In this document: positions 33,689 to 43,156 of the stretch, in pieces | Position numbering within the stretch: position 1 is the stretch's first letter | Layout: each line of letters begins with the position of its first letter | DNA from: Haloarcula rubra | GTDB taxonomy: Archaea; Halobacteriota; Halobacteria; Halobacteriales; Haloarculaceae | DNA: 64,000 bases | NCBI RefSeq assembly: GCF_019599465.1 | Contig: NZ_RKLR01000001.1 | Location: 496,001-560,000, forward strand | Direction: 5' to 3' | Notes under the pieces: model-generated | What the model saw: the letters and a program-made list of their open reading frames with translations, nothing else | Database searches by the model: none | What the model was told of the DNA's origin: nothing | Made by a program: the position numbers and the translations under genes

Positions 33689-35056
33689 CTACGCGCCCGG
33701 GTCGGTCTTCCGGAACTCCCGGAGCAAGACCGTCGCGTAACTGCCCTTCGGGAGCGCGAACGAGAACGTCAGGTCGTCGCCGTCGCGGTCCACGCCGAGG
33801 TCGGTGCGGACCATCACGACCCGCCGGGTCCCTTCACTGTCGAACTCGCCCGGCAGGTCGAAGTCGGCGGGTTCGAGGCCCACGTCGGACAGGACCTCGC
33901 GCTCTATTTCCCCGGGTTCGCCGTCGGCCAGTTCCGTCTCGGTGCCGACGAGCGGTGCGGTGACGAACGCCCGACCACGCTCGCAGTGGCGTTCGACGGT
34001 TCGCAGGCGCTTCTCCGTGACGCGCTGGGTCCGGTCGGGGTCGGGCAGGCGGAGGTCCGCCGGCGCGTCACTATCGGCAAAGCACACCACGTCGCCCTCG
34101 ACGGGCCGGTCGAACGGCAGGCCCCGTTCCAGTCGCTTCGAGAGGACGCGGTTGAAGACGTAGGACTGCGCGGCGTTGACGAACAGCGTCTGGAGGTTCG
34201 TCGGGAGCGTCTCGACGGCCGCGCGGAAGTCCTCGGGACCCTCGGCACCGTTCTCGACGAGTTTGTGACACATCGACCGCTCGTAGCCCAGCGCTCGCGG
34301 CAGGCGGTCCAGCGCCCCCTGCCAGTCGTGTGTCTCGTCGACGTACTCGCGGGCGGCCTGCGTGTCCTCGGGTTCACGCTCGTGTGGATTACCCACGTAG
34401 GCGAGGACGGCCTCCTCCCAGTCCTCGCGGACGATTGCCAGTCCGACGTCGTGGGTAACCGGGCGGCGCGACCCGAAGCGTTGCTGGCCGAAGAAGTTCG
34501 GGACGCCGACGGTCGACTCGTCGTCCGGGAGCGAGTCGGCGTCGATGCCATCGGCGTCCTCGCCCGCGAACGCCCGCAGATCTGCCAGCACCGACGCGGC
34601 GTTCTCGGGGTCCTCGGTGTCCCGAACCACGATGTCGAAGGCGTTGCCCGCGAGGTCACCGAACAGGACCGGCCGGCCGGCGCGGCCGACTATCTCGACG
34701 TCGGCGCCGTCCACCTCGGGCACGTCGCCGGCGTCGATACCCTTCACCGAGAACAGTTGTCGAGTGACCGCCCGCTTGTCCTTCGTTCCGGCCCACGAGA
34801 CGCGTTCGCGGGAGATGCCCAGTTTGTCCGAGAGGGCGCTGGCGAAGTCGTTCGTGTCCCAGTTGTGCAACTCGACGCGGAGGACGAGATGGGGGTACCC
34901 CCCCGTGTCGGCGTCGACGGGCGACGTGTCGAACGCCTCCAGTTCGGTGACGCGGAAATCCTCGGGCGAGACTCTGAGACGGCCGCCAACGCCGTCGGCG
35001 TCGCTGACGTAGTACTCCATGCCGACCACCTGCTCTATCGGGTGGGCCTCGCGCAT
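33689..35056 (-). CDS. truD: tRNA pseudouridine(13) synthase TruD
   Basis: 455 residues. It isomerises U13 of tRNA to pseudouridine. The catalytic Asp is D93 in [27 protein letters not shown], the [12 protein letters not shown] loop and VLLREFRK at the C-terminus are family signatures. The start at ATG 35056 is supported by a leaderless box (gtttagc) about 28 nt upstream; the longer frame to 35113 adds unlikely residues. Archaeal TruD carries a long insertion domain, consistent with this length. Confidence 0.95.
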   Translation of the reverse strand: MREAHPIEQVVGMEYYVSDADGVGGRLRVSPEDFRVTELEAFDTSPVDADTGGYPHLVLRVELHNWDTNDFASALSDKLGISRERVSWAGTKDKRAVTRQLFSVKGIDAGDVPEVDGADVEIVGRAGRPVLFGDLAGNAFDIVVRDTEDPENAASVLADLRAFAGEDADGIDADSLPDDESTVGVPNFFGQQRFGSRRPVTHDVGLAIVREDWEEAVLAYVGNPHEREPEDTQAAREYVDETHDWQGALDRLPRALGYERSMCHKLVENGAEGPEDFRAAVETLPTNLQTLFVNAAQSYVFNRVLSKRLERGLPFDRPVEGDVVCFADSDAPADLRLPDPDRTQRVTEKRLRTVERHCERGRAFVTAPLVGTETELADGEPGEIEREVLSDVGLEPADFDLPGEFDSEGTRRVVMVRTDLGVDRDGDDLTFSFALPKGSYATVLLREFRKTDPGA

Positions 35057-35109
35057 TGGTGGTCTGTTCGTCGGGCCGGGTTTAGCGTTGGCGTTCGTCG
35101 CCCAGACTC

Positions 35110-35571
35110 TCACCGAAGCACGACGAGCACGGCACCGACGAGCAGTTGGCCCACCGGGGCGAGAGCGAGTGCCCCGATAGCCCGGATACCCCGGGTTCGG
35201 CCGGCCGCCAGCGCCGCGGCGACGGGGACCAGCAGGTAGCCCAGATAGAGGGCGAGGACGAACCCCAGCGCCACTATCGGCGGGCGCGCGGTTCGTGGCG
35301 GGAACCCGAGCGAGAGGACGAGGAACCCGGCGAGTGCTAACACCGACGTGACGAGGAGCCAGCCACCGACCGTCGCCACGAGAACGGGGCTCTCACCCGG
35401 CCGTTCGTGGGCGAAGGCCGCCGTGGCCGCGACGGCGGGCACGCACGCGTACACGACGGGGTACCAGATGCCGTCGGCGAGGCCGAGGTCGGCCTCGATG
35501 GCGAACGCGAGCACCGCGCCGAGGGCACCCACGGCGACGGCGAGCGCAGTCCACTGCCTGTTCCTGTCCAT
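35110..35571 (-). CDS. Membrane protein with four to five helices, function unknown
   Basis: 153 residues, very hydrophobic: [82 protein letters not shown] and [21 protein letters not shown]. No domain was recognised. It is on the same strand as the MFS gene upstream, 54 bp apart. Confidence 0.72.
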   Translation of the reverse strand: MDRNRQWTALAVAVGALGAVLAFAIEADLGLADGIWYPVVYACVPAVAATAAFAHERPGESPVLVATVGGWLLVTSVLALAGFLVLSLGFPPRTARPPIVALGFVLALYLGYLLVPVAAALAAGRTRGIRAIGALALAPVGQLLVGAVLVVLR

Positions 35572-35625
35572 GAGCGACTACCGTCCCTCTCGTCTGCCGA
35601 CGGCTTCCGCCTACCGGTCGCCGCC

Positions 35626-36972
35626 TCACGCGTACGCCTCGAACTCCTCGCCGAAGACGAGGAAGTACGCGACGCCGACGCTCCCGACGGCCGTGGCGAG
35701 ACCGAAGGCCAGTTCCGGGCCTGCCCGGACGGTCGTCCCGGCCACGCCGACGACCCACTCGCTCCCGTAGAGCCACCCGCCCAGCGCGGCGCTCGGGATG
35801 ACCAGCGTGTTCCGGACGAGGTAGTAGGTGCCGGTGACGCGGCCGCCGGCGTCCCGTTCTGCGGGGCCGACGATGAGTGCCTTGTGCGCCGGAAGGCCGG
35901 CGAAGCGCAGGCCCGAGTACGCGAAGAGGAGGAGGAGAATCCACTGGTCGGCCGGTGCGTAGATGAGCACCAGCGGGAACAGGGCGTACACCGAAAACCC
36001 CAGCGCGACGGCGGGCTTGAGGCCGGCGTACTCCGCGAGCTTCGAGACGGGTGCCATCGAGAGGATGGCGACGACCATCTCCACGCCCAGCAGGACGCCG
36101 AAGAAGGCGTCGGGTCGCAGGGAGAGGCCGAAGCCCGAGAAGCCGACCGAGAGGAAGTCCGTGACGACGATGACGAAGAAGACGTACACCATGCCGTTGG
36201 CGAAGCGGACGAGCGTGTCGGCGACGAGCAGTGGGCGAAGCGTCGCCGGCATCCCACGCAGGTCCCCGAGGACTTGCTGGAGTCCCTCGAAGGACTTGCC
36301 CAGCGTGTCCTCGCCCGCGTCGTAGAGGCGGTGCTGGGCCACCGTGGCCACCGCGCCGCAGGCGACGGCGACGAGGAGGACGAGCTGGAAGCCGCCGACG
36401 AACGTCGCCGAGACGGCCAGCAAACCGGCGGCGACGAGCGGGCCGACGAGGAAGCCGAGGCGGCGGAACACCTCGGTGCTGGCGAAGCCCATCGCCAGTC
36501 GCTCGGGCGGGACGCTCTGTTTGACGATGGCGAACGTCGCCCCGAGGCCGAACGACTTCCACGCCTGTGCCAGAAAGAGGCCGACGAAGACGAAGGCCCA
36601 CGCGGGGACCGTCAGCGGACCGACGGCGACGGTGCCGACGACGGCGGCGAGATACCAGACGCCGAAGCCGACGGTGGCGAGGACGGCGAAGGCCGTCAGC
36701 GCGAACCGGGAGCCGAGGCGGTCGGAGACGGCCCCGCCGGGGTAGGGGTAGACGGCGCTGATGAGGTTCCCGACGCTACCGTACAGACCGATGACGCCCG
36801 CGCTCGCCCCCAGCAGGCGCATGTACTCGGGGACGTACCGACTGGTCATCTGGAAGGCCAGCGAGAACGCCAGCATCGACAGCGAGAGGACGAGGACGTC
36901 CCGTTCGAGCGCGAAGAACTGCCGAAAGGCGTCGAGCAAGTCGACGTCGTCCTCGGCGTGGTCCGTGGCCAT
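35626..36972 (-). CDS. Major facilitator superfamily transporter
   Basis: 448 residues with 12 predicted helices. The loop 2-3 motif reads GGAVSDRLGSR, the classic MFS motif A, near residue 80; helix 1 begins after an acidic cytosolic N-terminus. The substrate cannot be inferred. The start ATG at 36972 (MATDHAEDDVDLL) is placed 28 nt after a ttata box at 37000, so the transcript is leaderless. It may be co-transcribed with the small membrane gene downstream. Confidence 0.9.
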   Translation of the reverse strand: MATDHAEDDVDLLDAFRQFFALERDVLVLSLSMLAFSLAFQMTSRYVPEYMRLLGASAGVIGLYGSVGNLISAVYPYPGGAVSDRLGSRFALTAFAVLATVGFGVWYLAAVVGTVAVGPLTVPAWAFVFVGLFLAQAWKSFGLGATFAIVKQSVPPERLAMGFASTEVFRRLGFLVGPLVAAGLLAVSATFVGGFQLVLLVAVACGAVATVAQHRLYDAGEDTLGKSFEGLQQVLGDLRGMPATLRPLLVADTLVRFANGMVYVFFVIVVTDFLSVGFSGFGLSLRPDAFFGVLLGVEMVVAILSMAPVSKLAEYAGLKPAVALGFSVYALFPLVLIYAPADQWILLLLFAYSGLRFAGLPAHKALIVGPAERDAGGRVTGTYYLVRNTLVIPSAALGGWLYGSEWVVGVAGTTVRAGPELAFGLATAVGSVGVAYFLVFGEEFEAYA

Positions 36973-37129
36973 CGACCGGAGCAAGAGGCGGGTGGCACTT
37001 ATACCTGCACTCTGCCGGTTTCAGGCGCTCCATACCGCTATATACGGATTCGGAGCCCGCCACTCGGTCGGTGGTTAGCGGCTCCATAACGAGAACGGTG
37101 GGCGACCGAGGTCCACCCGAGCAAGGACC

Positions 37130-37300
37130 GTGACCGAACCCGAACACGCACACGACCGCAGGCGCGACGACATGGCCGACCGCGTCGAGCAGTGGCGCGC
37201 GAGCGACGTCGAGATAACGGAGTTCAGCGGGCGCACCGTCGCGTACCTCCCCGACGTCGAGGAGTCGTGGATATGTGGCTGGGTCGACGTGCCGCGCTGA
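37130..37300 (+). CDS. Small haloarchaeal protein of 56 residues (DUF7331-like)
   Basis: GTG-to-TGA frame with typical haloarchaeal codon use: an acidic, His/Arg-rich N-terminus (DRRRDDMADRVEQW), then VEITEFSGRTVAYLP and a Trp-rich end (ESWICGWVDVP). The spacing of the AYLP and WV motifs resembles small haloarchaeal proteins grouped as DUF7331, but this is from memory. An internal ATG at 37172 could be the start instead, giving 42 residues. It lies alone, convergent with psmB. Confidence 0.6.
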   Translation: MTEPEHAHDRRRDDMADRVEQWRASDVEITEFSGRTVAYLPDVEESWICGWVDVPR

Positions 37301-37351
37301 GCGTCGCTCACGACTGGCGAGAAAAGCGAAGAACGCAGTCCCGACGCGCCG

Positions 37352-38044
37352 TCAGGCCGCGGACTCGTAGTCGTCGAAGCGGTCGATTTCGACGCCGTCC
37401 TCGGTGACCTCTGCGAGGACGATACCGTTCCCGGAGCCAGTGTCGCGCTCTGCGGCCGCCTGCACGGCGCGGATGGCCAGCGCGCGGGCCTCTTCGAGGC
37501 TCATCTCGGGGTCGTACTCGCCCTCGATGGTCCCCGTCGCGACCATCGTCCCGGAGCCGGTGACGGTGTAGTCGTCCTGCAGGACGCCGCCGGCCGGGTC
37601 GATGCTGTAGACGTGGCTGCCCTCGTCGTCGACCCCACCGATGATGGGGTTGATGGCGAAGAACGGGCCGCCGCGAGCGAAGTTACCCGCGAGCGTCGTC
37701 AGCGCGTGAATCGAGAGAGGTTCGTCGCGGCGGACCTCGTAGAGGTTCGCCTCCGAGCGCAGCGAGCGGATGAACGACTGGGCACCGCCGACGCTGCCGA
37801 CCAGCGTCATGGCGGCCGTCGGGTGAATCTGCTCGACCTTCTGGACGCTCTTGTTCGAGACGAAGCGGCCGCCCAGCGAGGCGCGGCGGTCCGTCGCGAT
37901 GAGGACGCCCTCCTCGGTACTGATACCGACGGTGGTCGTCCCGGTCTTGGTGACCGTCTCCTCGTCGCGGCCGCCGTCGTCGTTGGGCAGCGTGCCGACC
38001 TCGGGTTCGTAGGCGTCGGTCAGGCGGTTATCGGGGTCGTACAT
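37352..38044 (-). CDS. psmB: Proteasome subunit beta
   Basis: 230 residues. The 20S proteasome catalytic subunit. Autocleavage between Gly35 and Thr36 (KTG/TTTVG) exposes the N-terminal nucleophile Thr36; Asp and Lys catalytic partners lie in ATDRRASLGGRFVSNKSVQK. The propeptide is 35 residues and acidic. Its ATG overlaps the psmA stop (ATGA), so alpha and beta are made from one message. Confidence 0.96.
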   Translation of the reverse strand: MYDPDNRLTDAYEPEVGTLPNDDGGRDEETVTKTGTTTVGISTEEGVLIATDRRASLGGRFVSNKSVQKVEQIHPTAAMTLVGSVGGAQSFIRSLRSEANLYEVRRDEPLSIHALTTLAGNFARGGPFFAINPIIGGVDDEGSHVYSIDPAGGVLQDDYTVTGSGTMVATGTIEGEYDPEMSLEEARALAIRAVQAAAERDTGSGNGIVLAEVTEDGVEIDRFDDYESAA

Positions 38045-38778
38045 CAGTTCTCACCTCCGAGTTCGAACTCCTCGATGCGACCGGCGATGTCGTCCTCGCC
38101 GAGCTTGGTGAACGTCTCGGTCTCGACGTCGACGGTGGCGATGTCGACGCCGGTGGCGTCGAGGCCCTCTTCGTTGACCGAGGCGAGTGCCTGTAGCGCC
38201 AGTTCGACGCCGCCCTCTAAGTCCATCTCATCGGCGTACTCGTCCTCGAGGAACGTCTGGAGTTCCTCGCGAGACCCGCCGATGGCGACGGCCTGCCACT
38301 CGTAGGGCGTCCCCGAGGGGTCCGTCTCGAACAGGCGGGGCTCGCCGTCCTCGATGCCGCCGACCAGCAGGGCGACCCCGAACGGGCGTGCGCCGCCGGT
38401 CTGGGTGTACTGCTGGATGTAGTCCGTGACTTCCTTGGTCAGAGACTCGACGCTGGCGGGCTCGTCGTAGCGCAGGCGGTTGACCTGGGCCTGCCGCCGG
38501 GCGACGTCGATGAGCTGGCGGGCGTCGGCGACGTGGCCGGCGCTCGCGACGCCGACGTGGTCGTCGATCTCGTGTATCTTCTCGATGCTGTCGCGCTCGA
38601 TGAGCGGGGAGCGGGCGTGGCGGTCGGCCGCCAGCACGACGCCGTCGGCCGTGCGGACGCCGACACTCGCGGTCCCTCGCTTGACTGCCTCACGAGCGTA
38701 CTCGACCTGATAGAGGCGCCCGTCCGGCGAGAAGATGGTTATCCCGCGGTCGTACGCCTGTTGTTCGTTTCCTTGCAT
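38044..38778 (-). CDS. psmA: Proteasome subunit alpha
   Basis: 244 residues. Forms the outer gating rings of the 20S core. The N-terminal gate YDRGITIFSPDGRLYQVEYAREA is the proteasome alpha signature, and the HbYX-docking lysine region KRGTASVGVR follows. It is the first gene of the psmA-psmB operon. A tatataac sequence at 38821-38828 lies about 45 nt upstream, which would leave a short leader. The Pth2 gene ends 78 bp upstream on the same strand. Confidence 0.96.
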   Translation of the reverse strand: MQGNEQQAYDRGITIFSPDGRLYQVEYAREAVKRGTASVGVRTADGVVLAADRHARSPLIERDSIEKIHEIDDHVGVASAGHVADARQLIDVARRQAQVNRLRYDEPASVESLTKEVTDYIQQYTQTGGARPFGVALLVGGIEDGEPRLFETDPSGTPYEWQAVAIGGSREELQTFLEDEYADEMDLEGGVELALQALASVNEEGLDATGVDIATVDVETETFTKLGEDDIAGRIEEFELGGEN

Positions 38779-38856
38779 TGTGGGTGTTCTCTGTTATTCA
38801 CCTGAGGTTAGGGCTTCTGGTATATAACGACATCGTCGATGTCGTCTCCGCTGCCC

Positions 38857-39195
38857 TCAGTACAGCGAGAGGTCGCCGGTGACGCGGTCCACGTGGTCGT
38901 CCTCGGCCGGCCCCACCGCGAGGGCGGTGACCGTCCCGGGGTCCAACTGCGTGTGGCCAGCGTCCCTGACGATGGCATGCGGCAGGCCTTCGCGCTCGGC
39001 GACGTCGGCGAGTTCGAACAGTTCGGACTCGCCGGTCGCCTTCAGGACCACCTTCTTCTGGCCCTCGCCCTTCCAGGCGTTGCGGGCCGTCCGACCGGCG
39101 TCCTCGTAGGCCGACAGCGAGGCGTGGGCGACCTGCGCGGCGAGTTTGCCCTCGCCCATACCGAGGTCGGCCCGGGCGACGATGGCCTGCTTCAT
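38857..39195 (-). CDS. pth2: Peptidyl-tRNA hydrolase, archaeal/eukaryal type (Pth2)
   Basis: 112 residues. It releases peptidyl-tRNAs that drop off the ribosome. The N-terminus [26 protein letters not shown], with conserved Lys and GKxAAQxxHA, and the C-terminal [22 protein letters not shown] are the family signatures. An acttaaacg box centred 25 nt before the ATG gives a leaderless promoter. The proteasome operon follows on the same strand. Confidence 0.96.
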   Translation of the reverse strand: MKQAIVARADLGMGEGKLAAQVAHASLSAYEDAGRTARNAWKGEGQKKVVLKATGESELFELADVAEREGLPHAIVRDAGHTQLDPGTVTALAVGPAEDDHVDRVTGDLSLY

Positions 39196-39294
39196 ACACC
39201 GTACGTAGCGACCCGTACTTAAACGCCCGTCGGAGTACCCGACCGGTTGCACGTACCACAGGGCACTTACCGTGTGGGTGTGCACTCCCCGGAG

Positions 39295-40017
39295 ATGCCC
39301 GCCACCGTCAGGACGTTCGTCGCGCGACCCGGCGAGTTCTTCGAGCGGCGAGCGGACCGGTTGAGCGGTCTGCGTGGGGCCGGCCTCGCCGCCGCACTCT
39401 CGCTCCTGATAGTCCTCGCCCTCGGCGTCGTGCTCCGCCTGTTCAGCCGGCAGTTCACCGGCACCACGACCGTCGACAACCCGGCGTATCCCGGCGACAC
39501 GTTCTGCGAGGACGGCGGCGTCGGCGGGACGACCCCGAGTGGCTGTGACGAACCGGCGACGGTGACCGTCGAGATTAGCGCGCTCCTCTGGGAGGAGATA
39601 ACCGGCACGCTCCCGTGGCTGTTCGTCGGTGTACTGGTCGTCTGGTTCGGCCTCGCCGTCGCACTCCACGTCGGTGCGTGGCTGGGCGGCGGGAGCGGGC
39701 GCTTCGGGGCGACGATGGAAGTCGCCGCGTGGGGGCTCGTCCCGACGGCGTTCGTGACGGCCGCGGCCGGCGTGGCGCTGGTCTCCTTCGCCGCGCAGGC
39801 CGACCTCGCCAGTGCGACCCCGGAGACGCTCCTCTCGGAGGTCAGAACGCTCCAGTCGGGCGTCTCCGGGTTGACGTTCCTCCTGATACAGATAGTCGGC
39901 GCGGCGTGGCAGGCGTTCGTCTGGGCCGGCGGCCTCCGCGTCGCCCACGAACTCAGTCGTCGAGCGGCAGTGGTCGTCGGCGTGGTCGTGGCGACCGTGC
40001 CGGTGGTACTCTCGTAG
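39295..40017 (+). CDS. Yip1-family membrane protein
   Basis: 240 residues with five predicted helices. The N-terminal [16 protein letters not shown] is typical of haloarchaeal Yip1-domain proteins, followed by helices such as [20 protein letters not shown] and [19 protein letters not shown]. An external loop has a pair of cysteines (CEDGGVGG...GCDEP) that could form a disulfide. Function in archaea is unknown. The ATG at 39295 follows a cttacc box by about 28 nt. Confidence 0.82.
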   Translation: MPATVRTFVARPGEFFERRADRLSGLRGAGLAAALSLLIVLALGVVLRLFSRQFTGTTTVDNPAYPGDTFCEDGGVGGTTPSGCDEPATVTVEISALLWEEITGTLPWLFVGVLVVWFGLAVALHVGAWLGGGSGRFGATMEVAAWGLVPTAFVTAAAGVALVSFAAQADLASATPETLLSEVRTLQSGVSGLTFLLIQIVGAAWQAFVWAGGLRVAHELSRRAAVVVGVVVATVPVVLS

Positions 40018-40027
40018 GCCGACGCCG

Positions 40028-40795
40028 TCACTCGACGCGTGCGTCGGCTTCGGCGAGCGTCTCGTCGTCGTGGACTGCGCGCACCACGAACTCCGTGCCG
40101 TCCGGGAGAGACTCGAAGTCCATCGTGACGGTGAACGACCCGTCGTCCGCTACCGTCGCCACGCGTTGCCGGATGAACGGCGTACTCGACCCGGTACTAC
40201 GCGCGCGAATCGTGACGTTCGTGCCGGGGTCGAGGTCGGTCGTCCCGCGAATCGACTGGTCGGCGTCGTTCCGGACGGTCAGAGCGTCGCCGTCGTAGTC
40301 GAACTGCGTCCCCGCGCTCGACTCGTCGTCGGCCTCACCGTCCGACGCTCCGGGGACGTGGCGAATCTGCGCCGTCCGGTTGGTCAGTTCTGCGCCGTCG
40401 TGACGGACGCTGACGGTCGCCGTCGCGTTCCCCTCGACGTTCGAGAGGTCGACCTGCACCGCGAAGGTACCGTTCTCTCGTACCGTCGTCTGTCGCTGGT
40501 AGAGGAACGGGTTCTCGGCGCTGTCGCTCCTGATTCTGAGAGTCAGGGTCGCGCCGGGGTCGAGGTCGGTCACTCCGTCGACCGTCTCGTTCGCCCGGGT
40601 CTCGAGGACGAGCGAGTCGTTCACCGGGGAGACGACGGTGCCGTTCACCTCGTTCGGGGCCGGCGAGTCAGTCGTCGGGGCCTCGGCGGGCCCGCCCGTC
40701 TGGCCGGAGAGGGCCGGCAGGGCGAACAGGCCGCCGGCGAGGAGGACCGCGCCGACGGCGACGACACTGACGACGGCGGTTCGACGGGCGGTCAC
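40028..40795 (-). CDS. Secreted or surface-anchored protein with two BGTF-like repeats
   Basis: 255 residues. An N-terminal signal/anchor helix ([21 protein letters not shown]) is followed by a Pro/Thr linker and two homologous beta-rich repeats of about 90 residues. Each has the pattern TDLDPG...FxxQR...G(S/T)F; compare [16 protein letters not shown] with [16 protein letters not shown]. This resembles the haloarchaeal BGTF surface domain. Many N-x-T/S sites suggest glycosylation. The start is a GTG six bases after a perfect GGAGGT Shine-Dalgarno site, unusual here because most neighbours are leaderless. Confidence 0.78.
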   Translation of the reverse strand: MTARRTAVVSVVAVGAVLLAGGLFALPALSGQTGGPAEAPTTDSPAPNEVNGTVVSPVNDSLVLETRANETVDGVTDLDPGATLTLRIRSDSAENPFLYQRQTTVRENGTFAVQVDLSNVEGNATATVSVRHDGAELTNRTAQIRHVPGASDGEADDESSAGTQFDYDGDALTVRNDADQSIRGTTDLDPGTNVTIRARSTGSSTPFIRQRVATVADDGSFTVTMDFESLPDGTEFVVRAVHDDETLAEADARVE

Positions 40796-40801
40796 GGGCA
40801 C

Positions 40802-40807
40802 ACCTCC
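40802..40807 (-). promoter_or_regulatory. Shine-Dalgarno site GGAGGT deciding the GTG start at 40795
   Basis: The coding-strand sequence GGAGGT lies six nucleotides before GTG 40795 and supports that start over an upstream ATG at 40894. Confidence 0.65.
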
Positions 40808-41008
40808 TGCGGCGTCGGGCGGTCGATAGGGCTGTACGGTCTGTCTCGGATGGGTGGAGGGCAAGTAGCGCGCATCCACTCGACCGTACACCACCCTGTA
40901 AAAAACCCCCGACGGATGCTAAAAACGAGCGTTGAGCGGTACCCGAAGGCTCGCGTCGTCGGGGTCGAGACGGGACGCTTTAGGTATCCCGCGCCGCTAC
41001 GTCGGGTA

Positions 41009-41596
41009 ATGATACTCTCCGACGCGGATATCGAGCGTCGCCTCCGCGAGGGCGACCTCGTGGTCGAACCGCTCGACGACCCCGACATCCAGATTCAGCC
41101 AGCGAGCGTCGACCTCCGACTCGGCCACGAGTTTCTGGAGTTCCAGCACGCCAACATCCCCTGTATCCACCCCAACTCCGAGGACGAGGTGGCCGACTAC
41201 GTCGAGGAGACGACGATAGACGAGGACGGCGAGTACATCCTCCACCCCGGCGACTTCGTGCTGGGGACGACCCACGAACGCGTCGAGATTCCCGACGACC
41301 TCATCGCCCACGTCGAGGGGCGGTCCTCGCTCGGCCGACTCGCCATCGTCGTCCACGCCACCGCCGGTCTGTGTGACCCCGGCTACGAGGGCCAGATTAC
41401 GCTCGAACTGTCGAATCTGGGCACCGCTCCGGTCGCGCTCACCCCGGGCATGCGAATCTCGCAACTCACCTTCACCGAACTGAAGACGCCCGCAGAGCGG
41501 CCGTACGGGTCCGAACGCGGCTCGAAGTATCAGGGCCAGCGGGGGCCGCAGGCGAGCAAGATACAGGGCGATAGGGAGTTCGGAGGCGACCAGTAG
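41009..41596 (+). CDS. dcd: dCTP deaminase
   Basis: 195 residues. Deaminates dCTP to dUTP for thymidylate synthesis; archaeal relatives can also hydrolyse dUTP, which cannot be decided here. N-terminus [21 protein letters not shown] and the active-site strand [20 protein letters not shown] are characteristic, as is the C-terminal [15 protein letters not shown] ctttagg box (40978-40984) is about 28 nt upstream of the ATG. The thiR-like gene begins immediately after the stop codon. Confidence 0.95.
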   Translation: MILSDADIERRLREGDLVVEPLDDPDIQIQPASVDLRLGHEFLEFQHANIPCIHPNSEDEVADYVEETTIDEDGEYILHPGDFVLGTTHERVEIPDDLIAHVEGRSSLGRLAIVVHATAGLCDPGYEGQITLELSNLGTAPVALTPGMRISQLTFTELKTPAERPYGSERGSKYQGQRGPQASKIQGDREFGGDQ

Positions 41597-42493
41597 ATGC
41601 GCTTCGTCGAGGAGATCGTCGTCGAGGAGTTCCTCCCGACGTTCCGGTCGATGCTGGCCGAGGCCCTCCGAGAGCGGGACCTCACCCAGTCCGAGGTGGC
41701 GGACCTGCTGGGCATCAGTCAGAGCGCCGTCTCGAAGTACGTCCACGGCGACGTCGAGCGCAACGAGGCGCTGCTCGACCACCGCGGACTGAACGAACTC
41801 GTCGAGCGACTGGCCGAGGGGCTGGCCGACGGCGACGTGAGCCCCGTGCAGGCGCTCGTCGAGGCCGAGGTGTTCGTCCGCGAACTCGAACAGGGCGGCC
41901 TGCTCGCGTCGCTCCACGAGGACGCGGTGCCGGAACTCGCGGAGTACGGCGGCGAGTTCAGCGTCCACGACCCGGACTCGACACTGCGGGCCGCAGAGCG
42001 GACGCTGTCGACGGTGCGGCAGGGCCTGCGGGTGTTAGAGAACACCAGCGGGTTCGCGACGCTCATCCCCGCCGTCGGGTCGAACCTCGTGCAGGCGCTC
42101 CCCGACGGGGACAGCATCGAGGACGTGGCCGCCGTCCCCGGCCGGATTCTGGACGTGAAGGGGCGGGCGACCATCCCCGCCGAACCGGAGTACGGTGTGA
42201 GCGAACACGTCGCCACGGTGTTGCTGGCGGCGCGTGCCGCCGGGAGCGACGCCCGCGCGGCGCTGAACGTCCGGTACGACGAGTCCGTCGTCGCGGCGCT
42301 GGAAGAGGCCGGCCACACCGCCGTCGAGTTCGACGCCGAGACGGCTCTCGAACCGGCTATCGAGGCGGCGCTGACCGACGACCCCGACGCCGACGTCATC
42401 TATCAGACCGGCGGGATGGGCGTCGAGCCGGTCGTCTATCTGCTGGGCGACGACGCCGTGACCGTCGCCGAGTGGACCAGAGACCTGCTGTGA
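41597..42493 (+). CDS. thiR: HTH-ThiN transcriptional regulator (ThiR-like)
   Basis: 298 residues. An N-terminal Xre-type helix-turn-helix (LTQSEVADLLGISQSAVSKY, residues about 29-48) is fused to a C-terminal ThiN domain (about 130-298), the fold that binds thiamine phosphate in ThiD-ThiN enzymes. This architecture is that of archaeal ThiR, a repressor of thiamine genes that senses thiamine phosphates. Residual synthase activity cannot be excluded. It starts directly after the dcd stop and overlaps the methyltransferase start (GTGA). Thi4, a likely target, is 3 kb away. Confidence 0.88.
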   Translation: MRFVEEIVVEEFLPTFRSMLAEALRERDLTQSEVADLLGISQSAVSKYVHGDVERNEALLDHRGLNELVERLAEGLADGDVSPVQALVEAEVFVRELEQGGLLASLHEDAVPELAEYGGEFSVHDPDSTLRAAERTLSTVRQGLRVLENTSGFATLIPAVGSNLVQALPDGDSIEDVAAVPGRILDVKGRATIPAEPEYGVSEHVATVLLAARAAGSDARAALNVRYDESVVAALEEAGHTAVEFDAETALEPAIEAALTDDPDADVIYQTGGMGVEPVVYLLGDDAVTVAEWTRDLL

Positions 42494-43140
42494 GCGACCC
42501 CCCGAACGTCTACGCGCGCTGGGCCGCCCTCTACGACAGCGTCGCCGACCTCCCGGTCCTCCGGTCGTGGCGCGCCCGCGCGGCCGACGCGCTCGACCTG
42601 TCGGCGGGCGACACCGTCGTCGAGATGGGCTGTGGCACCGGAGCGAACGTGCCGGTCCTCCGCCGTCGCGTGGGGGCGGGGGGCCGGGTCGTCGGCGTTG
42701 ACCTGACTCGCGAGATGCTCGCGCAGGCACGCGCCCACGACGACCGGACCGGCGACGGCGTCCACTACTTGCTCGGCGACGCGACGCGCCCGCCCGTCGA
42801 CAGTGCCGACGCGGTGCTGGCGACGTTCGTCGCCGGCGTCTTCGCGGACCCCGCCGCGGCCGTCGACGCGTGGTGTGACTGCGTCGCCCCCGGCGACCGG
42901 GTCGCGCTGTTGAACTTCCAGCGGAGTCGGAACCCACTCGCGACACCGGTGAACGTCGCCTTCGAGGGGTTCGTCCGCCTCTCCGCGCCCGGGACGCGAC
43001 TCTCGCGACAGTCACACGCCGACGCCTTCGAGCGACGAGTGACGGCGGCCCGGGACCGGTTGGCCGAACGGACCGTCGACCGGCGCTACGAGACGTTCGC
43101 GGGTGGGTACCTCGGGTTGGTCTCCGGGCGCGTCGAGTGA
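42490..43140 (+). CDS. Class I SAM-dependent methyltransferase
   Basis: 216 residues from a GTG that overlaps the thiR stop. The SAM-binding motif I is VVEMGCGTGANVPVL (near residue 45), with motif II GRVVGVDLTREML. The N-terminal PPNVYARWAALYD resembles UbiE/COQ5-type and related methyltransferases acting on quinones or lipids, but the substrate is unknown. It is the third gene of dcd-thiR-methyltransferase. Confidence 0.87.
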   Translation: MSDPPNVYARWAALYDSVADLPVLRSWRARAADALDLSAGDTVVEMGCGTGANVPVLRRRVGAGGRVVGVDLTREMLAQARAHDDRTGDGVHYLLGDATRPPVDSADAVLATFVAGVFADPAAAVDAWCDCVAPGDRVALLNFQRSRNPLATPVNVAFEGFVRLSAPGTRLSRQSHADAFERRVTAARDRLAERTVDRRYETFAGGYLGLVSGRVE

Positions 43141-43156
43141 CGGGAGACGCGGCCGC

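Noticed and set aside
35407-37089. 560-codon plus-strand frame opposite the MFS transporter
   Set aside because: Antisense to twelve transmembrane helices; the product is a Glu/Arg/Asp-rich shadow.
41009-41596. Calling dcd a bifunctional dCTP deaminase/dUTPase
   Set aside because: The residues that separate the mono- and bifunctional types cannot be assigned with confidence by eye.
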